DNA from: Singulisphaera sp. GP187
Lineage (GTDB): Bacteria > Planctomycetota > Planctomycetia > Isosphaerales > Isosphaeraceae
Direction: 5' to 3'
Length of the DNA: 64,000 nucleotides
NCBI RefSeq assembly: GCF_900129635.1
Contig: NZ_FSRB01000003.1
Span: forward strand, 186,001 to 250,000
The notes beneath the pieces are model-generated. The model was not told where the DNA came from. It made no database searches and saw only the letters and a list, made by a program, of their open reading frames with translations. The position numbers and the translations under genes are program-made. Of this stretch, positions 10,391 to 19,778 are shown one piece after another; the stretch's first letter is position 1; the number at the start of each line of letters is the position of its first letter.

Positions 10391-11821
10391 TCAGGCCGGC
10401 TCCACCAGGGCCACTTCCTGGTGGAGCGAAGCTTTCGATTTGAATTCGGCCTTGTCGATGCAATAACGTCGGAGCTTCTCGCTGATGCTCCGACGCGACA
10501 GCCCGCAATGGGCCGCACAACGGTCGATTCGGCCTCGGTAGCGCGAGAGGACCCGCTGGAGATAGGCCCGCTCGACGCGCTCGGTCAATTCATCGGTGAT
10601 CAACTGGAGCGGCCGATGCAGATCGAAATCGAGGCTGAACGGCTCCTCCCGGGTGGAGACCACCTGGGGCGGCAAGTTATCGGGTTCGATCACCAGTCCC
10701 GGGGTCGTCACCACGGCCTGCTCGATCACATGCTCGAGTTCACGGACATTGCCCGGCCAGTCGTACCGCGCCAGCCTCGAGTAGGTCTCGCGCGAAAGCG
10801 TCTTCGCGGGCAACCGCCGCTCCTGGAGACGCTTAAGAATATGCTGTACGAGCAGCGGAATATCGTCGGCGCGATCCCGAAGCGCGGGCAGCTCGATCGA
10901 AACCACGTTCAAACGATAGAAGAGGTCTTCACGGAACCGGCCGGCGGCCACCGCCTCGGCCAGGTTGAGGTTCGTGGCGGCAAGGACGCGACACTCGGCT
11001 TGGATGACTTCGGAACCACCCACGCGTTCGAACGTCCCGTCCTGAAGCACGCGAAGCAGCTTGGCCTGCATGCCCAGCGGTAGTTCGCCGATCTCGTCGA
11101 GCAGGAGGGTCCCCCCCTTGGCCTGTTCGAACCGTCCCTTCTTCTGGCGGTCCGCTCCGGTGAACGCCCCTTTTTCGTGGCCGAAGAACTCGCTCTCCAA
11201 CAGCGGTTCGGGCAACGCCGCGCAATTCACAGCGACGAGCGGCTCGCGGCGTGTGACATCGCTGTAGTGGATCGCCTGCGCCACCAGTTCCTTGCCGGTC
11301 CCGGTCTCGCCCGTGATCAAGACGGTGCAGGACGACGAGGCCACCCGAGCCACCCGCGAGAAGACCTCGCGCATCCGGGGACTCTTGCCGAGGAGGTCGT
11401 GGTAGGCGCAGCGCTGCTGTACGCCGTGTCGGAGCGACTCGACCTCATCAATCAACTTACGATCCTCGAGCGCCTGCTCGACGAGGACACCCAGTCGCAG
11501 GGCGTCGATCGGCTTGAGCAAGTAATCGTACGCGCCCAGCTTCATCGCGGCGACGGCCGAGTCAATCGAGGCATTACCGGTCATCACGATCGCGGTCACC
11601 GGCAAGTCGCGCTGACGAATCTCGCGAATCAGGTCGAGGCCGTTGATCCCGGGCAAACAGAGATCTGTGATGACCAGCGAGAAATTTCGCTCGACGATCC
11701 ATTCCAGGGCGGTGGTCCCATCATGGGCCACTTTGATGCGCCGATCGGGGGAAGCAAGTAGCTGGGACAACTGCTGACAAATCAGCTCACTATCGTCCAC
11801 CACAAGGATGCGTCGATCCAT
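10391..11821 (-). CDS. Sigma-54-dependent response regulator (NtrC family)
   Basis: Two-component transcription activator of 476 residues that remodels RNA polymerase-sigma-54 on -24/-12 promoters. The ATG at 11821 follows GAGGG; a TTG five codons earlier is the alternative. The receiver domain (about 3-115) has RILVVDDSE and the phospho-acceptor Asp near residue 53 in VITDLCLPG. The AAA+ domain has Walker A GETGTGKE, the sigma-54-contacting GAFTGA loop (HEKGAFTGADRQKKG) and LLLDEIGELP. A Fis-type helix-turn-helix is at the C-terminus (RIDRCAAHCGLSRRSISEKL). No histidine kinase gene adjoins it, so its sensor is elsewhere. It is a candidate, unproven, activator for the dnaK sigma-54 promoter. 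Confidence 0.92.
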   Translation of the reverse strand: MDRRILVVDDSELICQQLSQLLASPDRRIKVAHDGTTALEWIVERNFSLVITDLCLPGINGLDLIREIRQRDLPVTAIVMTGNASIDSAVAAMKLGAYDYLLKPIDALRLGVLVEQALEDRKLIDEVESLRHGVQQRCAYHDLLGKSPRMREVFSRVARVASSSCTVLITGETGTGKELVAQAIHYSDVTRREPLVAVNCAALPEPLLESEFFGHEKGAFTGADRQKKGRFEQAKGGTLLLDEIGELPLGMQAKLLRVLQDGTFERVGGSEVIQAECRVLAATNLNLAEAVAAGRFREDLFYRLNVVSIELPALRDRADDIPLLVQHILKRLQERRLPAKTLSRETYSRLARYDWPGNVRELEHVIEQAVVTTPGLVIEPDNLPPQVVSTREEPFSLDFDLHRPLQLITDELTERVERAYLQRVLSRYRGRIDRCAAHCGLSRRSISEKLRRYCIDKAEFKSKASLHQEVALVEPA

Positions 11822-12010
11822 GGCGCCCTCATCCAAGGTTGAGGCGGGTGGGACTACGTTCCCGACCTTCCAGAAAGCCTGGTCGAGATCAGATCTCGGA
11901 CTCGGAAGGCGGGAGAATATCCTAAAGGAAGTAGATTACGCCGATTCCAAGGGTTGTCAAGCCGAGGTCGGCTCGCGCGCTCGACGGTTGCGCTTCCGCT
12001 CCGGCTTGTT

Positions 12011-12039
12011 GGGAGGGGAGCCCGAGGCTCCCGCCTCCC
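12011..12039 (-). terminator. Possible terminator of the hydrolase gene
   Basis: A G/C-rich hairpin (GGGAGG..GGAGCC with GGCTCC..GCCTCCC, a two-base bulge and a CGA loop) lies about 50 bp beyond the stop of the gene on the minus strand. There is no T run, so the call is tentative. Confidence 0.35.
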
Positions 12040-12091
12040 ACGACAGATCGGATTCGCGCCCATCGGTTCGGAGAAAAGCCTAGCCACCCGT

Positions 12092-13258
12092 TCAGGGAGC
12101 CGCCCCGAGATTCCGGTCGAGGAATTCATAGGCACGCGTTCGCTCGGACTTGGGAAAATCATGCTCGGCGTCGGGATAAACCGCCACGAGCCGATCGCTG
12201 GCCCCGAGCAACCGGTAGACAGGCTCCGCGGCCACGAGACAACGTTTGACGCCCTCGACTTCGAAGTTGGCGTCTCGCGTGGGCGAGTTCGTGAAGAAGG
12301 CACGCGGCGCCAGGGCCGCGACCAGTTCCGGAAAATCGAACGGAACCTTGCCGAGGTCAAGCTGATACGTATCTTTGAGCCGAGGCATGTACCCTTTGTG
12401 CGACCAGCCCGTGATCTTCCCCTCGTAGTAGGACGGGAACGCGTTGAAGCCGCACGACGAGACGACGGCCTTGATTCGCGGGTCGAAGAGCGCGACGAAG
12501 ATCGAGTTATGCCCCCCCAGCGAGTGCCCGATGACGCCGATCCGGTCGGGGTCGACCTCATCGAGCGAGCTGAGCAGGTCGACCGCGCGCAGGTGGTCCC
12601 AAATGCCCTTCATGGATGCACTGGCGTAACCCAACGCATAGGGGTCGACCTTGTGCTCGCCGAAGTTCGGGTAGTCGGGAGCGATCGTGACATAGCCCCG
12701 CTCCGCGAGCTCCTTGGCATAGTGGAGGTTGGGCTTGCCTCCGAGCCCCGTCGGCTCGTCCTTGCCAATCGCGGTGGTCTGATGCAGGCAGAGCATGGCA
12801 GGGCGTCTGGCCGGGGCGCCTCCTGCTTTCGGGATCAGGAGCCAGGCGGGAACCCGGTCGCCCGGCTCGCAGGCGTAGCTGATCTTCTTGCGGACGAAGG
12901 TCGGTTCGTCGATCGTCTCGAGAACCTTGAGATCGAGCGGAACCCGACGTTCGCCGCCGGGCAATGGTCCCATGACCGCCTCGAGGTTGGCGATGATGTG
13001 GGCGCGACGGACCTGCCAATCGGCAGCCGACCGGACCGGCGCCTCGTCCCCCTCGACGTTCCTGACAACAAGCAGCTTGGCATGATCCGGATAGCTGGGG
13101 ACTTGCGGGGTCCCCGCCCATCCGTTAGCTCCGGTCAATGCAGTGAGGAGGCAGAGTGCCAGACCAAGAGCGGCCCGCGTCGAGCCGAAGCGAAGGCGGG
13201 TCGACCAACTGAAGCTTGGTCTCCCTCGAAAAACGCTCGGCCGATGAACTGTCTCCAT
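12092..13258 (-). CDS. Exported alpha/beta hydrolase (acetyl xylan esterase / dienelactone hydrolase type)
   Basis: Probable extracytoplasmic esterase of 388 residues; the substrate is unknown, and carbohydrate ester cleavage would fit the family. The ATG at 13258 follows GAGGAG with a 9-base gap. A long basic n-region leads into a hydrophobic signal (ALGLALCLLTALTGANGWA, about 30-48). The hydrolase fold shows an oxyanion-hole region LCLHQTTAIG (about 157-166), the nucleophile elbow GHSLGGH with Ser246, and a late DAEHDFP that supplies the catalytic His. DYPNFGEHKVDPYALGYAS matches the esterase lid segment of this superfamily. It is transcribed alone and divergently from the Gfo/Idh/MocA gene. 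Confidence 0.85.
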   Translation of the reverse strand: METVHRPSVFRGRPSFSWSTRLRFGSTRAALGLALCLLTALTGANGWAGTPQVPSYPDHAKLLVVRNVEGDEAPVRSAADWQVRRAHIIANLEAVMGPLPGGERRVPLDLKVLETIDEPTFVRKKISYACEPGDRVPAWLLIPKAGGAPARRPAMLCLHQTTAIGKDEPTGLGGKPNLHYAKELAERGYVTIAPDYPNFGEHKVDPYALGYASASMKGIWDHLRAVDLLSSLDEVDPDRIGVIGHSLGGHNSIFVALFDPRIKAVVSSCGFNAFPSYYEGKITGWSHKGYMPRLKDTYQLDLGKVPFDFPELVAALAPRAFFTNSPTRDANFEVEGVKRCLVAAEPVYRLLGASDRLVAVYPDAEHDFPKSERTRAYEFLDRNLGAAP

Positions 13259-13554
13259 GGAAGCAAACTCCTCGGATAAGATTCGGGGAAACCGTTGACG
13301 GACCGAAGATGACAAAAGCATAGCAGAATCAAAGCCGTGGCGATGCCTGTCATCCGCCGTGAAAGGGCGAGCCGGCGAGGCCAAGCCACCCCCGACTCGG
13401 CGGGTGGCGCTCATCCGGGAGCAGACCCCGGAGGAGTGGCCTGTTCAAGCAGATTAAAAGTGAGTCGATCGGCAAAGCTTGACGATCTAGGATTCGTCAA
13501 CGGCTGATGAGCCGCATCCTCGGCAGACGCCAACCCTCACTCCGGAGTGACGCC

Positions 13555-14646
13555 ATGCGTAAGGTCAGGCTCAGAACCGCCCTCGTCGGTTGCGGCAAGG
13601 TCGGGCGGATCCACGCCCTCGCACTCGCGCGGCTCCCGGAATCGGAGCTGGTCGCCGTCTGCGACGGACTCCCCGACCGCGCGCGAGAATTCGCGGCGGA
13701 ATTTGGAGTCGCGGGGTTCGTCGACGTAGCGGAGATGCTCGAGAAGGCCAGGCCCGAGGCAGTCTGCGTCTGCACGCCCCACCCAGTCCACGCCGACCCT
13801 GCCGTGCAGGCGCTGGACGCGGGAGTCCACGTCCTGGTCGAGAAGCCAATGGCCGCGACGCTCGCCGATTGCGACCGAATGCTCGCGGCGGCGCGGGCCT
13901 CCGGCGCAACCCTCGCCGTGGTCAGCCAACGCCGCTGGTTCGAGCCGGTCGCGCGCGTCAAGGCGGCGATCGCCGCCGGCAAGGTCGGCCGGCCCGCCCT
14001 CGGCGTCCTGGGCATGTTCAACTGGCGCGACGCATCCTACTACGCGTCCGACCCCTGGCGGGGCCGCTGGGAGACCGAGGGGGGCGGCGTGCTCGTGAAC
14101 CAGGCGCCCCACCAGCTCGACCTGCTCGCCTGGTTCATGGGCGAGATCGAGGAGATCAGCGGCTGCTGGGCGAACCTCAATCACCCCTCCGTGGAGGTCG
14201 AGGACACCGCCGTGGCCGTCGTCCGCTTCAAGTCGGGGGGGCTCGGCTCAATCGTGGCCAGCCTGTCGCAGAAACCCGGCTTATTCACGCATGTGCACGT
14301 CCACGGTTCGAACGGAGCATCGGTCGGCGTCGAGACCGACCGAGGGGCGTCCTTCGTCGCGGGCGTCTCGTCAATCATCGAGCCGCCCCTGAACGACCTC
14401 TGGAACGTCCCAGGCGAGGAGGCTGAGCTCGCCGCATACCGGGAGCGCGATCGGGAGCAGTTCGCGCGGGTCGACGCCACGACCCACTACCACGCGTTGC
14501 AGATCGGCGAGTTCCTGCAGGCGATCCTTGAGGGCAGGGCACCCGCCGTGACGGGAGAGGACGGCCGCACGGTCGTGGCGATGTTCACCGCCATCTATCG
14601 TTCCCAGCGCGACCGTTGCCCCGTGCGGTTCCCAGTCCTCGCGTGA
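13555..14646 (+). CDS. Gfo/Idh/MocA family NAD(P)-dependent oxidoreductase
   Basis: Sugar or inositol-type dehydrogenase of 363 residues, cytoplasmic. The ATG at 13555 follows a CCGGAG site at eight bases; an in-frame ATG at 13507 is a weaker option. The N-terminal Rossmann fold begins LRTALVGCGKVGRIHALAL (GxGxxG) and includes VCVCTPHPVHADPAVQAL and the signature VEKPMA, whose Lys is the conserved catalytic residue. The C-terminal alpha/beta domain has GGGVLVNQAPHQLDLLAWFM, with the conserved Asp and His typical of the family. The substrate cannot be deduced. A repeat element starts 38 bp after the stop. Confidence 0.92.
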   Translation: MRKVRLRTALVGCGKVGRIHALALARLPESELVAVCDGLPDRAREFAAEFGVAGFVDVAEMLEKARPEAVCVCTPHPVHADPAVQALDAGVHVLVEKPMAATLADCDRMLAAARASGATLAVVSQRRWFEPVARVKAAIAAGKVGRPALGVLGMFNWRDASYYASDPWRGRWETEGGGVLVNQAPHQLDLLAWFMGEIEEISGCWANLNHPSVEVEDTAVAVVRFKSGGLGSIVASLSQKPGLFTHVHVHGSNGASVGVETDRGASFVAGVSSIIEPPLNDLWNVPGEEAELAAYRERDREQFARVDATTHYHALQIGEFLQAILEGRAPAVTGEDGRTVVAMFTAIYRSQRDRCPVRFPVLA

Positions 14647-14684
14647 GCGGCAAGCATCACACCGATCAGGGCAGCGTGACGCAA

Positions 14685-14795
14685 GCCAGGAACTTCAATG
14701 GGGAAGCCTGGGAGATACAGTGAAGATAGACACTTGATCGCTGACCTCGATGGGGTTTCCAGGTTCCCCGTCTTACCCTCTTTGGGTGCATGGCC
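14685..14795 (+). repeat. Dispersed hairpin repeat, copy A
   Basis: A 111-bp element beginning GCCAGGAACTTCAATGGGGA and ending GGTGCATGGCC, with imperfect inverted internal arms (GGGGAAGCCTGGGAGATACA against TTTCCAGGTTCCCCG). Its flanks (ACCGATCAGGGCAG before, ACCGACGGCGCTCCG after) are shared with copy B, so about 150 bp is homologous. It lies just past the oxidoreductase stop. Confidence 0.75.
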
Positions 14796-14876
14796 ACCGA
14801 CGGCGCTCCGGGGACAAAAGGTGTGGAGGACCAGTCGGATCAACTTCTTCCCCGCGCAGGGTCGAATGCAGCGTTC

Positions 14877-15428
14877 TTAGCCGCGAATCTGACCGACACG
14901 GCCATACATGACATCAGAGCGGAGGACATACTTGCGGCCGCTGGTCACGGCGGCTCCTTCATGGATAAGCTGATGCTCGAAAATCAGGGCCATGCCAAGT
15001 TGAGGTGTCACTGAGACTTCCTGAAAGACCGTCTCACCGCCAGTGAACCCCTCACTGAGGTAGATCATAAAAGTCAGGAGGCTCTTTTCTCCGTTCTCTC
15101 GACGATAGGGACCATCCCGATGGGCCGCGAACCGCTCGCCGGGATCATACCGATAGAATCGGAACCGCTCGTTCAAACCGATGGCCTGACGACCCTGGAA
15201 GAATCGGGGGATCCGATCGCGAACACGACGCCACAAGTCATCCGCTCGTGCGGCGTCATCGACAATTACCCGCGTATTGTTCCGGATGTCCGGGCGCATC
15301 GCAAAGCCGCTTGCCGTGGTGATCGGTGCCGCCTGATAGCCTTCCCGCTCCGTCAGCGCAATATACGCCTGACACTCCTGCAAAGTCAGAAGGTCTGGCA
15401 CGGTAAAAATACCTTCCGCGACGTTCAT
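14877..15428 (-). CDS. 2-oxoglutarate/Fe(II)-dependent oxygenase (prolyl 4-hydroxylase type)
   Basis: Small non-haem iron dioxygenase of 183 residues from the ATG at 15428; a GTG at 15467 would add 13 residues, and neither start has a strong ribosome-binding site. It has the double-stranded beta-helix facial triad: AHRDG supplies His and Asp, FEHQLIHEG the distal His, and GRKYVLRSDVMY the 2-oxoglutarate-binding basic residue. FRFYRYDPGERFAAHRDG and SLLTFMIYLSEGFTGGET are hallmarks of the P4H superfamily. The substrate is unknown (prolyl or other residue hydroxylation). The gene and its upstream flank have visibly lower GC than the neighbourhood, suggesting acquisition. Confidence 0.85.
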   Translation of the reverse strand: MNVAEGIFTVPDLLTLQECQAYIALTEREGYQAAPITTASGFAMRPDIRNNTRVIVDDAARADDLWRRVRDRIPRFFQGRQAIGLNERFRFYRYDPGERFAAHRDGPYRRENGEKSLLTFMIYLSEGFTGGETVFQEVSVTPQLGMALIFEHQLIHEGAAVTSGRKYVLRSDVMYGRVGQIRG

Positions 15429-16440
15429 CGGATCACCGTTATTGGCAACAAAGTTGGCTTGACGCACAGAAGGTTCTCAACGCAGGCCACCGGTCGACCT
15501 TTCTGACCGATCCAGTTTGAGACACCAAGGTAATGACGCGTTTCGAAGGCGAAAGGTTCATACAGGGCAAACACATCAACGCCCAAACAACGAAAAACCA
15601 ATCCAATTACCATCAACAAAATAATACGCTTAACATAAATAATATCTTATTATTTAATATCATAATATTCGCCGATTTTCTGAATCGAGGACGTGGCCCG
15701 CACGCGCACCCTCGAGAAGTCGTGGAGAATCACACCAACCCCCCTCGGGTGATCGGTCGCCTTCACTTTCAACTGCGGCGTCATCTCGACGCGGTCGTGC
15801 GGGTCCAGCCAGTTTCGGTTCGCACCGCACGCCTCCAAGACCAAGATCGCATTGCTGGGGATTCGGTCGATGGGGGGTCTCCCTGAAATCATTGATCATG
15901 ATGAACGGCGACCCACGAAACCACCGCCTATTCTGATGGCATATAGGCGCAACAATTAGGCAAAAGTAACCCAATCCCGACTGCGATCGACCGCAGATTT
16001 CCTTCGGTTTCCCGAAACGGGGTTGGGGCTGAACCGAAGCTCAAGTCGCGATTTCCGCGGAAAAACAGCTCCTCGGCTCGAAATGCCGTCGGTCGTGGTA
16101 CGGAGCCTGCCTTAAGGGGAGCATCGCCACCAACGACAGGTCCGTCGCCGGTCTCACCCCAGCGGTGGCCCTCGGAGTCCAGGGACCGGAGTGATGGTCG
16201 TTGCGTGGCGGCGCAGGTCGGACCGGGTGCGTTGGCCACGCCGACCGTGCCGGCCGGACAGGTTTCCTCCGCAGGCACGACGATTCGATCAACCTGTTGA
16301 CCCTCGCGGCACTCGGCCTGGAATCACGCCGGCCGGCCGACAAGGCCTGCGCGGTGCGGGTCGACTCGACGCGGGACGAGACGCTTCCTATCACTCCGAC
16401 GCATCGAACGCACATTGGCCACCAGCACAAGGGACCGACG
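15429..16440. other. Low-coding region with AT-rich patch between oxygenase and nirBD
   Basis: About 1 kb containing only a decayed DUF1559 fragment (listed separately). Bases 15580-15680 are strikingly AT-rich. A 64-codon minus-strand frame (15425-15619, MLMVIGLVFRCLGVDVFALY) overlaps the oxygenase start; I cannot support it as a gene. The nirBD promoter should lie in the last 300 bp, but no clear motif was seen. Confidence 0.4.
15685..15862 (-). pseudogene. Decayed C-terminal fragment of a DUF1559 protein
   Basis: The frame reads PSNAILVLEACGANRNWLDP and, about 20 residues on, HPRGVGVILHDFSRVRV. This matches the DUF1559 C-terminal pattern SNTILxxEaxdsgixWxEPRDL followed by HPGGvNvxfaDGSVrF, with the H-x9-DG motif degraded. 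No prepilin N-terminus precedes it, so it is a fragment rather than a gene. Confidence 0.45.
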
Positions 16441-19419
16441 ATGATCGCGATAGGACACGAGCGGAAGACCGTGGTGGTGGTCGGCAACGGCATGGTCGGT
16501 CACCGGTTCTGCGAACGACTGGCGGCCTACGACACCGATCGCAGTTACGAAGTCGTGACGTTCTGCGAAGAGCGTCGGCCGGCCTACGATCGCGTCAACC
16601 TGTCGAAATATTTTGAACGCCACGACGCCGAACACCTGAAGCTGGCCTGCGAGACGTGGTACCTCGAGAACGGGATCACGCTGCATCTGGGCGACCGCGC
16701 GTCGGCCATCGACCGCGAGCGTCGGGTGGTCGTCTCGGCCAAGGGCCGCGAGGTCGGCTACGACACCCTCGTCCTGGCGACGGGCTCGGCGCCGTTCGTG
16801 CCGGCGGTCCCCGGCGTCGATAAGAAGGGGGTGTTCGTTTATCGGACCATCGAGGACCTCGAGCGGATTCTCGCCTACGCCGGTAAGGCGTCGTCCGTGG
16901 CGGTCGTGGGGGGCGGCTTGCTCGGCCTCGAGGCCGCGAAGGCGGTCCGCGACCTCGGACTGGAGACCCACGTCGTCGAGTTCGCCTCTCGGCTGATGCC
17001 CCGCCAGGTCGACGATGCAGGCTCGAAGACGCTGCTCGACAAGATCAACGCGATGAACGTCCGGGTCCACCTGGGCAAGAGCACGCGTGAGTTCCTCGGC
17101 AACGGCAAGGTGGAAGGGCTGGCGTTCACCGACGGCGGGCAGCTCGATGTCGACATGGTCGTGATCTCGGCGGGGATCCGGCCCCGCGACGAGCTGGCCC
17201 GCGACTGTGGCCTGGAGGTCGGCCCGCGTGGCGGGGTTGTCGTCGACGACGCGCTCCGCACCTCCGATCCGGACATCCTCGCCGTCGGCGAGGTCGCCTT
17301 GCACCGGGGCATGGTCTACGGCCTGGTCGCCCCTGGGTACGAGATGGCCGACGTTGTCGCGGCGAACCTCAAGGGGGAGGCGCGGACATTCGGCGGCTTC
17401 GACATGTCGACCAAGTTGAAGCTGATGGGCGTGGACGTCGCCAGCTTCGGCGACCCCTTCGCCGAGGCCGGTGGGGCGAAAGCCTTGACCTACGAGGACC
17501 CTTTCGGGGGCGTTTACAAAAAGCTCCTCTTCGACCCCGAGGGCACCCGCCTGCTGGGGGGCGTCCTGGTGGGTGATGCCTCAGACTTCGGCGTCTTGCT
17601 CGGCCTGTTCAAAAGCGACCAGCCGCTCACGATCCTTCCCGGCGACCTCCTGTCGGCGGGCCGAGGCTCCGCCTGCGGCGGCGAGGTCGACGCCCAGGTC
17701 TGCTCGTGCAACAACGTCGGCGAGCGTCGGATCCGCGAGGCGGTCCGCGACCAGAAGCTCACGACCGTCGCCCAGGTGAAGGCCTGCACCCAGGCCGGCA
17801 CCGGCTGCGGCGGCTGCCTGCCGCGCGTCGCCGACCTGCTCAAGGCGGAACTCCAGGCGACGGGCGCTCGGGTCGACAACCGCCTCTGTGAGCACTTTCC
17901 GCACAGCCGCCAGGAGCTCTACCAGATCGCCCTCATCAAGCAGATCAAGACGTTCGACGCCCTGATCGCCGCGCACGGCCGGGGGCACGGATGCGAGGTC
18001 TGCAAGCCGACGGTGGCCTCGATCCTGGCGAGCCTCTGGAACGAGAACGTCCTCGACCCGGCCCACGCGACTCTGCAGGACAGCAACGACCGCTTCCTCG
18101 CCAACATCCAGCGCGGCGGCCTGTATTCCGTGGTCCCGCGCGTCCCTGGCGGCGAGATCACGCCGGAGAAGCTGATCGTCCTGGGCGAGGTCGCCCGGAA
18201 ATACGGCCTCTACACCAAGATCACGGGCGGCCAGCGCATCGACCTCTTCGGGGCGCCGGTCCACCGGCTCCCCGAGATCTGGTCCGACCTGGTCGCGGCC
18301 GGGTTCGAGAGCGGCCACGCCTACGGCAAGGCACTGCGGACGGTCAAGAGCTGCGTCGGCTCGTCCTGGTGCCGGTACGGCGTCCAGGACTCGGTCGGGT
18401 TCGCCATCCGGGTCGAGCTGCGCTACCGCGGGCTTCGCTCTCCGCACAAGCTGAAGGGGGCCGTCTCGGGGTGCGTCCGCGAGTGCGCCGAGGCCCAGAG
18501 CAAGGACTTCGGACTGATCGCCACCGAGAAGGGCTACAACCTCTATGTCTGCGGCAACGGCGGCGCCCGGCCGCGGCACGCCGACCTGCTCGCCGCCGAC
18601 CTCGACGAAGACACCGCGCTCCGCTATCTCGACCGGTTCCTCATGTACTACATCCGCACGGCCGACCGGTTGACCCGGACGTCAGTCTGGCTCGAGAACC
18701 TCGAGGGCGGGATCGACAACCTGCGGGACCTGATCGTCAATGACCGTCTCGGCATCGCCGACGAGCTCGAGCGGCAGATGCAGGCGCTCGTGGATTCGTA
18801 CCGGTGCGAGTGGAAGGCCGTCGTCGACGACCCGGAGAAGCGGCGGTTCTTCCAGCAGTTCGCCAACACCGACGAGGCCGTGTCCGGCGTCGAGTTCGTC
18901 TCGGAGCGCGGCCAGCAGCGGCCCGCCGACTGGCCGTCGGACTTCGTGCCCATCGATCAGCTCGGGGGACGGCAGCCCATCGAACCGGTGACCCAAGCCG
19001 ACGAACCGGTGACCCCGGCCGACGAGGCCGGCCTCCGCTGGGTCCGCGTCGGGTCGGTGAGCGACTTCCCCGTCGACGGCGGCCGCGCGATCAAGCACGG
19101 GGCGGCGGAGGTCGCCGTGTTCCGGTTCGACTCCCAGGGCACGTGGTACGCCTGCCAGAACACCTGTCCGCACAAGCGCGAGGCGGTCCTCTCGCGAGGC
19201 ATCCTCGGCGATCAGCAAGGCGTCCCCAAGGTCGCCTGCCCGCTGCACAAGAAGTCCTTCTCGCTCGAATCGGGCGCCTGCTTGAGCGGCGAGTCGTACC
19301 GGGTCGAGGTCTTCTCGGTCCGGGTCGAGGGCGACGACGTCTACGTCGAGCTGCCGCCCGAGCCAGACATGGAACGCCGCGCCGGGGCTCCCGAACCCTG
19401 CCGCATGGCTTGCGGCTGA
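16441..19419 (+). CDS. nirB: Fused assimilatory nitrite reductase NirB-NirD
   Basis: NAD(P)H-dependent reduction of nitrite to ammonium in the cytoplasm, with large and small subunits on one 992-residue chain. The ATG at 16441 opens MIAIGHERKTVVVVGNGMVG; the frame extends 80 codons further upstream with unrelated sequence. In order there are an FAD/NAD(P) oxidoreductase domain (GNGMVGHR, second GxGxxG in VAVVGGGLLGLEA), a BFD-like [2Fe-2S] domain (C421-x-C423 and GCGGC near 455-459), a second BFD-like segment ending HGCEVCKP, and the siroheme/[4Fe-4S] reductase domain with C638, C644, C678 and C682. A C-terminal Rieske-like NirD domain follows (CPH at 909-911, CPLH at 933-936) with iron ligands intact. 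No nitrate transporter, siroheme synthase or regulator adjoins it. Confidence 0.93.
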   Translation: MIAIGHERKTVVVVGNGMVGHRFCERLAAYDTDRSYEVVTFCEERRPAYDRVNLSKYFERHDAEHLKLACETWYLENGITLHLGDRASAIDRERRVVVSAKGREVGYDTLVLATGSAPFVPAVPGVDKKGVFVYRTIEDLERILAYAGKASSVAVVGGGLLGLEAAKAVRDLGLETHVVEFASRLMPRQVDDAGSKTLLDKINAMNVRVHLGKSTREFLGNGKVEGLAFTDGGQLDVDMVVISAGIRPRDELARDCGLEVGPRGGVVVDDALRTSDPDILAVGEVALHRGMVYGLVAPGYEMADVVAANLKGEARTFGGFDMSTKLKLMGVDVASFGDPFAEAGGAKALTYEDPFGGVYKKLLFDPEGTRLLGGVLVGDASDFGVLLGLFKSDQPLTILPGDLLSAGRGSACGGEVDAQVCSCNNVGERRIREAVRDQKLTTVAQVKACTQAGTGCGGCLPRVADLLKAELQATGARVDNRLCEHFPHSRQELYQIALIKQIKTFDALIAAHGRGHGCEVCKPTVASILASLWNENVLDPAHATLQDSNDRFLANIQRGGLYSVVPRVPGGEITPEKLIVLGEVARKYGLYTKITGGQRIDLFGAPVHRLPEIWSDLVAAGFESGHAYGKALRTVKSCVGSSWCRYGVQDSVGFAIRVELRYRGLRSPHKLKGAVSGCVRECAEAQSKDFGLIATEKGYNLYVCGNGGARPRHADLLAADLDEDTALRYLDRFLMYYIRTADRLTRTSVWLENLEGGIDNLRDLIVNDRLGIADELERQMQALVDSYRCEWKAVVDDPEKRRFFQQFANTDEAVSGVEFVSERGQQRPADWPSDFVPIDQLGGRQPIEPVTQADEPVTPADEAGLRWVRVGSVSDFPVDGGRAIKHGAAEVAVFRFDSQGTWYACQNTCPHKREAVLSRGILGDQQGVPKVACPLHKKSFSLESGACLSGESYRVEVFSVRVEGDDVYVELPPEPDMERRAGAPEPCRMACG

Positions 19420-19429
19420 ACGACCCTGA

Positions 19430-19464
19430 ACCCGAGACTGAATCTTTCAGATTCAGTCTCGGGT
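19430..19464 (+). terminator. Terminator after nirBD
   Basis: A perfect 16-bp stem (19430-19445 with 19449-19464) and a TTC loop lie 11 bases after the stop. No T run follows, so termination efficiency is uncertain. Confidence 0.6.
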
Positions 19465-19667
19465 CCCGACTCCTCGTGACGGCGTCCCGACGACTCGTCG
19501 CGGCCGGCGTCTATGTCATCTCGCTCGGCGCATCGACCTCGCAAACCCCATCCGTCTCCGCGAAGCCACGGAAGTGGCAACTCGTCTGGCTCTTCACTTT
19601 GGCCAAGGGGGGCGAAACCGACAGGGCAGTGGCAGACCCACACACCGATCAGGGCAGAGTGTCGCAA

Positions 19668-19778
19668 GCCAGGCACTTCAGTAGGGAAGTCTGTGAAATT
19701 CAGTAAAGATAGACGCCTGATCACTGACCTCAATAGGTTTTCCAGGTTCTCCGTCTTACCCTCATTAGGTGCATGGCC
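19668..19778 (+). repeat. Dispersed hairpin repeat, copy B
   Basis: A 111-bp element homologous to copy A throughout, including its flanks: GCCAGGCACTTCAGTAGGGA at the start, GGTGCATGGCC at the end. The following SUKH gene's longest reading frame starts inside the element (GTG at 19769), so the element may have replaced that gene's original 5' end. Confidence 0.75.

Noticed and set aside
15425..15619. 64-codon minus-strand frame upstream of the 2OG oxygenase
   Set aside because: It overlaps the oxygenase start, lacks a good ribosome-binding site and has no recognisable domain. Not enough support for a gene.
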